NCBI GenBank assembly: GCA_914767715.1
Contig: OU612066.1
Span: 8,685,001 to 8,749,000, forward strand
Reading direction: 5' to 3'
DNA length: 64,000 nt
Source: Membranipora membranacea
Taxonomy: Eukaryota > Bryozoa > Gymnolaemata > Cheilostomatida > Membraniporidae
Of this stretch, positions 11,012 through 23,082 are shown one piece after another; within the stretch, counting starts at the first letter, position 1, and each line of letters begins with the position of its first letter. The position numbers were made by a program, and so were the translations under genes. The notes beneath the pieces are model-generated. The model was not told the origin of the DNA and searched no databases. It saw only the letters and a list, made by a program, of their open reading frames with translations.

Positions 11012-14000
11012 ATGATGCAAATAACCAACAACCGCTACAGAGGAGGCATCTCAGGCCGAGAGTTCAGAGGGCCTGCTCCTGGTAGCGTGGCTATCGTAAG
11101 TAAAGTCACACTTTTTTCGTATCACAGTTCTGCATTCCTTCCACATCAACAAGCTTCTTCTTCACACTGGCTCACACCTCAATGCTTGGGAACAGCTTAG
11201 TCGTGTCATCTCTTTCGAAGACTGAAGACAACTGTTTAGCCAAACTGCATTATGATTGCCTAATTTCTGTTACATCCAAGATTTCTTTCTCTCATCACAT
11301 GAAGAAAGATCGCTTCGTGTCATAACTTTGTTTGCTACTGGATATTTTGTTTTTGAGGTGCTCAGCAATATACTGGCTGTTGATGGTCATTCTCCTAGAC
11401 CAGGTTGAATTATGAATATGAATTTTGGTAACATGGACGAGCTAAACGTTGATTCAATAATTAGCAATCATTTATGGCGTCATGCTTACCTGTGACCCTC
11501 AGGATTCAACTGTGATCATACGTTCTTGAATGAAACCGAATTCCTCACATATCTCAATTCACCCATCATATTATTCCTATATGAATAGCACACTCTTTTC
11601 GATCAGCAAGTGTATCTATCTAATACTGTTATCACCTAATTTCTCTTACTCATCTCCTTCTCTTCCATTCTCATCTTCGCTTACACCAGAATGACAATCT
11701 AACATCAATCCTGAACAGAAGTTGTGAGCCGAATTCACAATGTACTCGAACGGTCTGTAAGGTAATAATCTCATCAGCATGTTCATTACATCATCTCTCT
11801 TCTGTGTCCCCTATCATACATCCTTATTTTTGTAAAAATGTGCATAAATTCCTTATGTATATGGGTTCATCTGGCTATTAACCACAAGCTGAGATACCAC
11901 TAAGCTTTGAGCCCCTGTTACATCAATTGTTCAGTCATATTCAGCTTTTGGTCAGTTTAACTCCGTAGATCAGCATAATTGTATCTTTTTCTTTACTTCA
12001 GATCGCCAAGAACCCAAAGAAGGGTGCTGTAGACAACATAATATTAGATGCTAGAAGAAAACAAGAAGAACTTGACAATGCCACCAAGATGTCAAAAGAG
12101 CAAGCCTTCATAGATCTCAAAAATACATGGGACAGGTGTGTTTGGATATTTGGTTAATCTTTATTTAAACTAATTGATTTACAAACATATTGATCACAGC
12201 CCAGAAAACACCCATTGAAAAATGATTAAGATGCATTATGCTATTTAAACATGATTTGTGTTCAATGGTTTGGTAAATACCGAAACCAGTTAAAACTTCT
12301 CCCATTGCAAGGCGCTCAAAGACAGGTGCTTCAATCACCTACCAATTGGGAGATTTGCTCAGTAAACTAAAATGAATTATACAATGATTTTGGAAACGTA
12401 AAAAAAGGATGCTACGCGACCTAGTTTGAGCTACCTGATTTTTGCCCCAGCGCCCGATCATTGATTTTAAAATTAGTGATCTGACTGTTGATGTATATTG
12501 TTTTAGAGAAACAGAGAGAAAGCTGATGGCCAGTAGTGTGAAGAGGAAAGTACAATCTATGATGGCAGCAAACCACACAGAACTCGAAATGAGACGAGAC
12601 AAGTAAGTCATAACCTTTTACTCAATCCATGTTCCCTGTAATGAAAATTTTACCAGCTGAACTAGCACAATAACAGGCACTGTTAGTGTTACACATAGAC
12701 AAAACATGGTGTTACACCTGAAAAACTTGGATGTGCACACATCCCACAAGCTGCATTATGAGATTCAAGTCAAAAATATGCTATAACTTAGTGGAAATTA
12801 TGCGGAGTATGTGTACGTTACACAGATTAAGAAGACACAATAATGATATTTTGCAGATTGAGGGAAATTCTTCGAGCAGAAGAGGAGCAGTACCTGGTAG
12901 AAATGGAAGACAAGCAGGAGACTATGCTGGAGAGGCAAGCAAAGATGAGAACAAGAGCAAAATTCCTAAAAGAAAAACGAGAAAAAGAACGATTAGAATT
13001 CGTAGAAGAAAAACTAGATCAGAGATGGAGGTGAGTGAACCCCCCCCCCTTTCATAATTGTAGTTTTACACCTCAAAACCAGAAATATCAAAGGTTAGTC
13101 TGTTTGCTTAATTTTTAAGGCTCTCGGGGAGTACACTCAAAGATGTAAACAGAATTTTTTCAAACCACTTCAGATGACAGGTTAATTATCTTCTCTCAAC
13201 AGATCACAATGTGAGGAGTTGAGGTCAACCATGTCTAAGAGAACTCAGGATGAAGTATCAGCAGAGCTTGTTTTCCAGATGCAGGATAAGCTCAGGTTCC
13301 AGAAAGAGAAGGAGGAAGAGGAGAAGATGTACGCTAAAATGTGGGAGGCTGATATGATGGCCAAGGTGGGTAACATCCACATTTGCAAAGATATCCTTAA
13401 TTGTTTCCATATATCTATGATAAATCAGGTTCTCAGCATGAGTATTGGTTTGGTTATGAGACCCCAAGCACAAGTTACTTCTAATGTTGTAGAGGTGAGG
13501 TGACTCCGGTAATTTTGCTTAGGAATTCGTTGGATTGGAGGTTTTTATATTCCATATCTCAAGCAGACATATTTATGACATGTAATGACCTTTGACCTTT
13601 GTATAGTATGGCTTTTAATTCAAACCATCATTCATTGTAACAGGCACAGAGAGAAGAGAAGGAGGCCGTCGAGAAACACGCCAGGAACAAAGAACAGCTG
13701 GCCATGTTACAGACACAGATGGCAGCCCTTGAAGAGAGGAAAGCTGAAGAGAAACGACTTGTTGCAGAGCAAGCTGAGCTAATAGTACGAAATATATCCT
13801 TTTCATCGACTTCACGCGAAAACATGTTATTTATTACAATGCAAAACCAAGAACTAGGTTCTACAAATTGACACATACTCTTGGGGCTTAATTTTCGTCA
13901 ACTTTATATCAAATTTGACGGACATCTTTTTTTCATAACAGCGTCAGCAAGAGGAGCTGAGGAGACTGGAAGAGGAGCGTGAGGCGGAGGAGAAGCGCAG

Positions 14001-15973
14001 GAGACAGATAGAATCCAAGCAGCTATATGAGACAAACCTTCGGCTCAAGATGAAGAAGAAGGCAAGAGAAGAGCAGGAGCAGCTGGCCTTTGACATGAAA
14101 GTGCTGGAAACACTGCTACAAGAGTCTGCTAATGAGGCAGCAGAAATGGCTCAGAGAAAGGTACGTCTCCCAAACAGGCCGCCATGATCAGACAGTGAGA
14201 TATCATTCATTGTCAGCGGGAAGTTAGTCCACATATAACTATGTACTCAAACAGTCATGTTTGAGACTGTAAACTTGCTGAGCAAGTTGACAATGCGTAG
14301 TTTGAAATACCATATTAGGGATTTCTATCAGTAAACACTACCACTTAACGTTCAGCTTTATTCTCAATTATAGAAAGAACTGAGGGAAGAGAACTTGAGA
14401 TACATGGCCTATCTGAAGCAGTTAGCCGAGGAGGAGAAGGCCAGAGAGGCAGAGATGGAAGCCATTATAAACGCTGAAGTCGAGGCTAACTGGCAGAAAC
14501 GTCTGGCTCAATGGAGGCTGGAGAGGGAGGCTAGGAAGAAGATGCTGGAGGACGTGATGAGAGAGAGGAGAGTACAAATCAATGAGCGATGTGAGTACTA
14601 ATATCATAGTTTCATCTGTAACCTGTTGTAATGTGATGTGATTGACCAATGATCAATAGGCTTACATGTTGGACATAGACATGAAATGAGTTATCCTTCA
14701 TCATTAATGTAATTTGGTGAGTGCAGATCAAGAATGATCCAACTTGCCAGCATTTGAATTGGCTCCCTCAAGCCAGAAGCTTAGAAGTAGAATGGAAGCG
14801 ACTAAAAATGAAGGTTATATGGACTCAACTAGATCTAAGCCCAGTGTATTTGCAACCAATAAAGTTTTAAATGTAGACAATGAGTAAATAAAAGCTTCTT
14901 TTTCTCACAAGTTCCTGTAAAGCTTTCACTTATGACTAGGACCAAGTTTGATCCATTTGCCTGCATTCGGAGTTGTTCCCCTTAACTGGTCACGCCGCAG
15001 CTGCGTGAAGTGGAAGAGAGCTTTGGAATGCAGGTGATTGATCTACTTGTGAATAGTTTCAATTTTTAACTTTTATGCTTTTCTTACAGTAATGGAGAAC
15101 ATGAAGAGGCAACAGGAAGAGAAATCTGAGAGAGACAGAATTCTTAATCTGATAGAGGAGAACAAAAGAATGGAGCTCGAAAATATGCAGAAAAGGAAAA
15201 CCAACAACCTCCGATACCAGCAAGGTAAGAGAGCTACTAAAATAACCGTCATAGTACGAATTATAATCATTTTCCCTTAAACTTAGGACAGCAAAGTCAG
15301 AATCACATCTGCTGTATGGTTTCGATAGCTTTATACTTTTATTACCATACCTTATATGGCATGTTTTTATCAGCACACATCTTTTATCAGCAGGAAACAT
15401 CTTATTTGTCAATATTGACACCAAAAAGGCACACAAGTTTGGCCAGTACAAACTCCCATGGTCAGTGCTAATTCTCAATCACTATGTTTCTATATGACGT
15501 GACATCTGTTTTAGGGCCAATCAACACATTGAGGTTGACTTCCATACGCATTGGTTTGCGTTTATTCATTCGAATTCAGGGGCCATTTTGATTCGTATTG
15601 GTGGTATAAAGGTCACAATGACTTGAATGCGGGAGGCCCGGGTTCAAATCCTGGCAGCGACAGTTTCTTTTTTGATGTTTTTTCATCATCGAAATTTAAG
15701 CATTATTCGTTCGATATGGGAGTGGACCACTCATTCGAAGCATGGGACCATATTAGTTTCCTGCTTATTACAGATTTGGTTGACCAGATGTCCTACGAGA
15801 CACGAATCAGATCAGCGAGGATAGATGATGAGGAGCGAGAGTTTATAGTCGGTCAGCAGGCTGAAGCAGAATACCAACAGAAACTCAGACAGTGCCTCGA
15901 TGAGCCACATGGCTCAGCTAAAATGCATCCTATGAGGCGACACTACTATCAAAATCAACAGATGAACGGATAA
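11012..15973 (+). CDS. CFAP53: Cilia- and flagella-associated protein 53 (CCDC11)
   Basis: Ten phase-consistent exons: 11012-11095, 12002-12135, 12507-12602, 12857-13030, 13203-13365, 13644-13784, 13942-14160, 14374-14590, 15090-15224 and 15774-15973. They encode 520 aa (human 514). CFAP53 is an almost wholly coiled-coil protein of motile cilia and basal bodies, needed for nodal-cilia function and left-right patterning in vertebrates. The N-terminus (MMQITNNRYRGG, GREFRGPAPGSVAI, KNPKKG) matches the human N-terminal motif pattern. Middle exons carry the diagnostic EKREKERLEFVEEKLDQRWR and QCEELRSTMS. After charged Glu/Lys/Arg helices the C-terminus gives MHPMRRHYY, like the human IHPMRK. An acceptor just before the first ATG suggests a 5' UTR intron. 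It is tail-to-tail with PRPSAP. Confidence 0.94.
14943..15049. mobile_element. Foldback MITE family M1, copy in CFAP53 intron 8
   Basis: The left arm starts CAAGTTTGATCCATTTGCCT and continues GCATTCGGAGTTGTTCCCC. The right arm, read in reverse complement, starts CAAGTAGATCAATCACCTGC and continues ATTCC. The palindromic layout and centre (GGTCACGCCGCAG) match the copy at 53083-53180. Confidence 0.8.
15590..15662 (+). repeat. tRNA-like SINE head in CFAP53 intron 9
   Basis: TGGTGGTATAAAGGTCACAA resembles a D-arm/A-box. GCCCGGGTTCAAATCCTGGC is a well-formed T-arm with a B-box, followed by AGCGACA. The 5' acceptor strand pairs poorly with CAGCGAC, favouring a SINE or pseudo-tRNA. Confidence 0.55.
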
Positions 15974-16783
15974 GCTTCAAACTATCTATGGTTGTTATTA
16001 GGATTTTGAAACACATATTTTTCCATCACATGTTCTTGTTACCAAAAAACCTCTTCAATCACATCAGGTGATTTAGGGATATATCTGGAGAGATGAGAGA
16101 GTTAATAAGTCATACAGAACAATCAAACTCCATGAATGGTGCCAACATGTTGTAAATAGCTTGTGCTGGTCACAGCTTGGCAAAACCCAAGTCACAGTAG
16201 AAATAGATCTTATACTTCAGAATGCGACCACTGAGCTTTCCATTTGCATCGAATACAAAGTTTTTCCTAAACTACTATGTAGTTTTGTGTGCAGATGGCA
16301 AATGGATTCAAACGCTCAAACTCCACGAAACACTATTACTTTAATAATAATTTAAGTAACAAACTCCGTCCATGCTTTAACCAGACATTCCTTATTTTTT
16401 ATGAATATCGTCTATATTTTCATGACTGAAACGATACTTCAATAAACATGTAACAACAATAACATGACACTTGGCCTTTCTGATTATGGAGGGGATTGCA
16501 CTTTATCTGCTAGCCAGAAATTATTTAAGAAGAAATAGTGGCCTCATGATCAACAGGAGTATAGAACAGCAGAAACTGGTAAAAACCACAAATGGTTTTG
16601 CCAAGTCATGACTGTTAGGGGTAAAAAGAGAGTGCAAAAGCATTGCTGATGGTCAACAGGTATAAAAAATACTAGCACACATTTGAGTTTTGATCATTAA
16701 AAATGTACTTATACAGCATTAAATTATCCAGCTTTAATCTAAGCACCAAAAGATATTTTTGACAAACCATGCTACTGATGCAA
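15974..16783. other. Tail-to-tail intergenic region of CFAP53 and PRPSAP
   Basis: Presumably the two 3' UTRs. It contains AATAAA for CFAP53 at 16441 and a possible ATTAAA for PRPSAP (TTTAAT at 16733-16738). I see nothing else. Confidence 0.5.
16441..16446 (+). promoter_or_regulatory. Candidate poly(A) signal of CFAP53
   Basis: AATAAA lies about 470 nt after the stop codon, followed by TG-containing sequence. Confidence 0.45.
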
Positions 16784-19700
16784 TCAGTCATCTGCGCCAA
16801 CATGTCGGAAAAGATATGCCATAGATTCCTGATTGTGAATGCGTCTTATAGCTTCTGCGAATAGAGCACTTATATCCACGGTCTTTATTTTATTACACTG
16901 TGACTTCTGAACTTCATGTGGTATTGTGTTGGTCACAACAACCTAAGTAAGAATAAAACGAATAAAGATATTTATAGTGAGCTACATTGATTTAGAGTTA
17001 TTCGCTCCTTGATAAAAAGAGGACAACTGCTGTAATCTCACATTAAAACAGTATTAATAACAACAACACACAAGTGATGGTGTCAGTAGGCGATTGCCGA
17101 TTATATCGATAACAATTTCAGTGCTGACCATTGTTAACATAATAACAAAGAAATCTCAATGATGGGCACCTCTACATTTTTTGCTAATATTCAAGCTTCT
17201 CACACTTGCTATTAAAATGCCTCACCTCATCTATACATGAGTCCTCGAGTTTTTGTGGAGCATCGAGGGATAGCAGACCGTGTGTGGCGAGCACGTATAC
17301 TTTGTAAGCACCCCTTTCCTTTAGTAGGTCCGCAGCTGATATAAATGATCCAACCTCATCTATCAAATCATCCTACAATTCATAAAATTAATTGTGTTTA
17401 AATCATAAAAACTCATGCAAAAAGCCTACAATAGACTCTTTGAGATAAGAGAAAAGCTTGACTGATAATTCGTGGCCGTGGTATTGATGGCATCGCTCCT
17501 TATGAGCAGATAGATGTACCCTCTAGACAATATGCTGTCTAAAAGGCATGTAAAACATTACGGGATGCTAGAACCGGGTCCTGATTACAGTCATATGGCA
17601 TGTGTTTAAAAGTTTCATATTGCATGTTTGACATACTAACGATACGATATTTTTTCGAGAACCAGCCATACCTTAGTTGAGTACTCTGTGTTGCTTATTA
17701 CCAATCAGTTCTCAAATATACTCCATTGCAACATTAAATAAAAATCAAGTGAAGGTATTAGCATAGTGTTGACGGAAGCTACCATACATAGCAATCAATA
17801 ACTGATAAAATTATCCTTACCACAATGATTGCAATCTTCCCACCCACATCTCCGACCACATTCATAGGTGGCTTCTCCTTTCTGTTTAGAGCTGTAAGAT
17901 TAACAAAAAGAACATTCAAGCATTGTGTAGAGTTTCGTAAAGTGCTCAGTAAGGTTTGCACGAGACCAAAAACTGTTTCCTTAAAAGTAGTCGCACAAGC
18001 AATCTGATATTAGAGCATATGAAAATGGCTGTGGCTGTTATTTTTGGTACTATATCTGGCTTGCTTAGATGCATTAGCATTTATATTTATTTTATATTAG
18101 TGATATCATGGCAAGTTCTACAAACTAAATTAGTCCCAGACCTCAAAGTACTCCGGCCACAGGTACGGATGAGGTAACGATGAATGATGAGCTATGAGGG
18201 AAGCAACATGCATTACTCACAGGTGACAGAACAACGTTAACACTCATTCACTGCACCACACAGCAAACTGTTATCGTACACTGCATCACAAATTTTACAA
18301 CACAGCTATCAACTATAAAAACCTGGCAGGGAATTGACTTCCGAAGTAAAATATCTTGAATGCCAATCTGAAAATATGTGGGCGAAATTAAATATTATAA
18401 GAATAAAAATAAATTTACCAATGGTGAGCGCAAAAAAGGCAAGAACCACAACAGAGTTTGTGTTCCTCCAACGCATAATCAAGTTGTGGTTTTAACAAGC
18501 GGTGCTATGGCACCATGACACTAACGCGTCAAATTCAGATCCCACATCAAAGCGGTCATTGTATGTGTCTTCAACTTTGGGCACTGGGGATATGAAAGTA
18601 GAGACTTATGGAGCACTCCACATAATGCTTTTTAAAAAATTCATCTTTTTCACACGGCCTCATTTGCCATGATATATTGGTCGGTGATTATAATAAAGAA
18701 TATAAAAAAAATGCTACACTATACCTATACTTTATACCTGGAAGATCATGCACATCTACACTAGTCATCCTGGTATGGATAGTGAGAGACTCGAGAGGCG
18801 GAGGGCTAGCTCTACCGTCATCCTTCTCACTATCATCTACTTTCTCTTCTCCGTGGATCACAGCGAAGCCGAGCTGTAATCTCTCAGCAAAGGAAGAGGC
18901 TCGATTAACAGCGTTGGGATTACGAGCGACTAATACAGAGTTCCTCCAATCGGGTATCTACATTTTCACAATAACAAAATATGTTAACGAAAGATCCCAA
19001 AATTATTGTGTACTTAGTACTGATCATTACATGCAGGGCATAGACCTTAATTTTTAATATCACTAGTATAGTGGACTGGTATCCTAATGTCCTTCATGTG
19101 GACCAGAATCCATTTGCTTTGTTAGTATGATATCACATGTATTTCAGTTTGTTCCAAGGAGTAAAATCCATATTTTTAAGAACATGATGCACATATATTC
19201 CCACTACAACTTTGATTGAATCACAATTGTAAAAGGTATCTCAAAGAGAGTGCAACTCTGGTTGTTAGTGTTGATTATTAACATGCTTGATTGGCACATG
19301 TTAAAAAAACAAATCACAATTGTTTAGAATCAGTAACATATCCAAGATACTGCAAGAGAATCTTAGATTGTCTGCTTTTTTTTAGTAATGCAAGCCTTTA
19401 GCATAAATATATTTACAATGAAATTTCTGATTATCACCATAGCCGCTGACCTATCAGCGTGACTTCCCAGTATCATCCCAGTATCATCCCAGTATCATCC
19501 CAGTGATAAGCCCAGTAAGCTAAGGTTTATTATGAGCACCACTTTAGCTTCTATGTTATAGTGAATTCCTCGCGTTTTAACAACAACTGCACATTACGTT
19601 CGCAGCCCCAAGGAAAGAGAGAGCGGATTGAGGTTACTAAGAAGAATAATGCATAACGAAAACTTACATTTTCTCTGACATATTGAATGAGGAAAGATGA

Positions 19701-22656
19701 AGCTCTTAAATTGTCTACTGGAAAGCTGAAAAATCCCTGTATTTCTTTGTGTCGCAGGTCCATTGTGATGATATGTGTAAAGCCTACAAAGTGGATATAC
19801 AATAGATGAGAAGATGTGACAATACTAATGCTGACTTTAATCAAATGGTGCTCAGATACACATTGCTTACAGGTTCATGCAGAGATACGAGTCTCTCTGC
19901 ACCATAGCAACGATGGCAGGAAGTGGACAAAATGACCTTTCACCTTTAGCCGCAGAAGCTCACTTTTTCCAAGTGCAGGTAGGTCAGGTAATTTAAACGC
20001 TATTTTGCAAATAAAACTGGCCTGAATTGATTTGCTAAAGATGTGCAAAGTGTTTCAGATAAGTAAGGACTAGCAGTATTGCCACAAAACCAATTACTCG
20101 AGATTGGCAAGGTATAGCAATATTACAGGTTTCCATCTGCTGCAGGGTGAAAATATATCCTAGAAAAAGTAGTTTTGACATAACCAAATACAGCCGGACA
20201 CTCATAAATCACAGCTTACAAACCTCATTGAATAGACTACTTTTAGAATAGTTTATATTTACCTGCTTTAGCCAGCATATCAGCTAGCAGTCGACACACG
20301 ATAGAGCCACGCTTCCTCATCTTACTCTGTTTACAGTACGGTAGGTAGGGGATAACTCCGATGATGTTCCTGGCACTTGAAGTTTTACAGGCATAAGCCA
20401 TAATCAGCAGCTCCATAATATCATTGTTCACATTCCTACCAATTATTGTGCGATGATTAAAGCAGTTTGAAATTGAATTGAGTAGAGTAGATAAGTCAAC
20501 TAAGTATAAATGGAGAAATTAGAACAGAGAACATGAGGAACACAAATTTTTACAAATATGGTGAACTCCCTTCCTTTATCAAAGACATTTTAAATACATA
20601 TTGATCTTTAGTTTTTGCTCTTTGTGTAATACTAGCTCTTATCATGATAGCCATGTCGCATTGTTCTACTCTGAGCGGTAAAAAAATAAAGTGGATATCT
20701 ATCGATCTATAGATATATCCATAGTCTCTGGTATAACCATTTAATTTAATTCAGGTGATCTACACAGACTTGTCAATGCTGAGGGATAAGTAATTTCAAC
20801 AAATATTATGTTATTTTTATGTTAACCTTACATACTTGGTTCCTGATTGAACGATGTAGACATCTTTACCACGTATAGATTCTCTGATCTCTACCTGAGT
20901 TTCTAAAACACAAACCATTAGTAAAAATAATGAAAATGGCCTGAAAATGAATTAAATTCATCCGTGATGTGAGTTTTATTTTTGAGGCTACATGACTCAT
21001 TGCTGCATGACTGACAGTGTTTTCACTGCCTCTTGAGTCTATCAGCATGTCTTTCCACAAGTCTGTCAAATGCCGTTTGCACTGGTGAGAAGTTTCTTAC
21101 AATCACTATGGTTCCATGCTTCCATTTTGCGGTTCACTCCAATTTCGAATGGTTAGAATCCAATGGATTCTAACCATTCCCATGATGGGAAAAACATGAA
21201 AAGAATCTGCCGCGGTCGGGACTTGAACCCCGCGTGTAATCACTTTGAAGGCATTGTGTGCAAGCGCGTTAACCATTCAGCCAGCCGCCACTTAGTTAAT
21301 CTGTCGAATAAACACGGTATGGATATTCGCGTCCAAAAAGTCATTCGTCACAATCGGAATTTGATTTTAATGCCATTTCCATGGGGCGATTACTCCCGAA
21401 ATCCTTACAAAATCGAACCTTGGAAACATAGTGAATGCGCTATACTCAGGATAGTTAACTTACTGTGCCATCTCATCATCCTTAAAGGCCGTTATTAAAT
21501 TTACATTCTCTCATTCAACTGCAAAATTATTTGACACAGTACACATGCATTAGGGCCAATGGGGTTTGCTTGAACCTAGGAGTAACTCATGGTAAGAACC
21601 CTTAAGGAAAAGGTCCCAAAATGAATGTATTTTGGTCAGCACGGGAAAATAATCCTACCTCTGTTTGTTTTGTGAAGTACAGAGACCTTGCCTTCGGGGA
21701 TCTCCATACGACTGGAATTAATGAGAAAAGTAAGTAAGGTTTGTATTGAATACATGAAATGACCAGCAATTAAATGATAACTCACTTCACAAAATTCATG
21801 TATCGCATGTACCTTTTGGTGAGAAATATAGCGCCGACAAGAATGGGTGATGCTACCTAGCTGCGTACCATCATCACTCATGGTCATATGATTCATAGTC
21901 CATTTAAGAATAAAACATACAGTAGTGCGCATACCACTGCACAACGCACCGGTCTTCAGCTAGAAACCGTGAGTCAAGCGCTGTTTCAAGGCTCTCTAGT
22001 ACAACCTCCTCATGCAGCATGAAGCCACTCTTGTGTGTTGATGTGCATCGCATTCCATCACTTCTAGCCCTCAGTGCGTATTACCAGTTTTTGTATTTTT
22101 GCATAATCAGTGTGTTTACGCTGTCGTGCAACCAGGCAGGCTGGCTACTCTTCATTGTTTCATTGCAACAATGTTCGCCTCATCACTCTCATGCTACACT
22201 CAGGCTAAACCAGCGCAGGGAAGTTTGCTTTCCATCAACTCATCGGCGCAAAGTCGCTATCGCCAAGGCACCTCGTGCCATAGTTCGCTACCCAAATGCA
22301 CCACATTGATCATCTCATACACAAGTCAGAGAGCTGACTTGTTTGCGCTACAGCCAATAGAATAGATAAAAAAAAAGTTATTCTCATATCAGTAGTGACT
22401 CCTGTGTGTTTGTGTTGTGTGCAAACAAATAAACAAAATTGATATGACCTTCAGTGTTATGTACCAGCTCTCAGAAAGCTTAGTTATGGCATTGACAAGC
22501 ATGAGCCACAAAAATAGACTGTGTGTGGTGTAGTTAATTGTTCCATATCTATCATCATCATCTATCTAGTTTTACTTACTTGCATATCATATTTGTTAAC
22601 TCCTTATGAGAGTTACCAGACAGCACCACCATTCCAACCTTGATTGGCTTTGCCAT
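16784..22656 (-). CDS. PRPSAP2: Phosphoribosyl pyrophosphate synthetase-associated protein
   Basis: Nine exons join in phase: 22580-22656, 21659-21711, 20836-20902, 20263-20435, 19668-19783, 18738-18957, 17821-17891, 17226-17372 and 16784-16942. They encode 360 aa (human PRPSAP1/2 about 356-369). It is a regulatory, non-catalytic subunit of the cytosolic PRPP synthetase complex. Visible: [128 protein letters not shown] and [12 protein letters not shown]. It is PRPSAP, not PRPS: the catalytic flexible loop after AVIH (KERKKANEV in PRPS) is replaced by an acidic/Pro insert ([11 protein letters not shown]...RASPPP). I cannot separate vertebrate paralogues 1 and 2; the symbol marks the closest by eye. 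It is divergent from the NHL gene. Confidence 0.93.
19466..19507. repeat. 11-bp tandem repeat in PRPSAP intron 5
   Basis: Three exact copies of CCCAGTATCAT and a partial fourth (CCCAGTGAT). Confidence 0.9.
21208..21297 (-). repeat. tRNA-derived SINE head or pseudo-tRNA in PRPSAP intron 2
   Basis: On the minus strand, TGGCTGAATGGTTAACGCGC is a near-consensus A-box/D-arm. GGGGTTCAAGTCCCG is a perfect T-arm with B-box GGTTCAAGTCC. The acceptor strands (TGGCGGC and ACCGCGG) form only about four strong pairs, and the interval between the arms is long. This is a class II-like pseudo-tRNA or SINE head rather than a working tRNA. Confidence 0.65.
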
Positions 22657-23082
22657 ATTGCTGGTCAGGTCTCAAGTTATCCAGGGAATCTGTTCTAATC
22701 AGGGTTTGAGAGAAACATGCAACAACAACATGCAAAAAAAAAGTTCAGCACAGCCAAATGTAAATATGGAAATTTTGCAAGGAGTGCCAGACTGTAAAAC
22801 ATTCTTTATTACATTAATGTAACATAACCAGTAAATCACCAGTTTTACGAATTACGGTAGTACTTTTAGAAAGCTATTTATCTTTTTAACCTTATGAAGC
22901 CCTTGACATTTCTTTCCGGAAACACCTGTTGCTCAAGGACATTCTAGTAACCATAGTAACATTATGCCAGATTTTGGCTGAAAATAAGAAAATAGGTTTA
23001 CAAATAGTTTAAAGCCACCAAACACATAGAGGCAGAGAGAAAATCACTCAATTACAATCAGCTAAAGCTTACTTCAGTGAAA
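22657..23082. promoter_or_regulatory. Bidirectional promoter region, PRPSAP / NHL gene
   Basis: Only 426 bp separate the two divergent start codons. It includes an exact RFX X-box (22947-22960). No TATA box is placed convincingly for either side. Confidence 0.6.
22947..22960 (+). promoter_or_regulatory. RFX X-box
   Basis: GTAACCATAGTAAC fits GTHNYYATRRNAAC at all 14 positions. It lies 123 bp before the NHL start codon and 291 bp before that of PRPSAP. RFX factors bind such sites in promoters of ciliary genes. Confidence 0.6.

Noticed and set aside
21208-21297. Functional tRNA gene on the minus strand
   Set aside because: The T-arm is excellent, but the acceptor strands pair at only about four positions and the region between the arms does not fold into a standard anticodon arm. 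Annotated as SINE or pseudo-tRNA instead.
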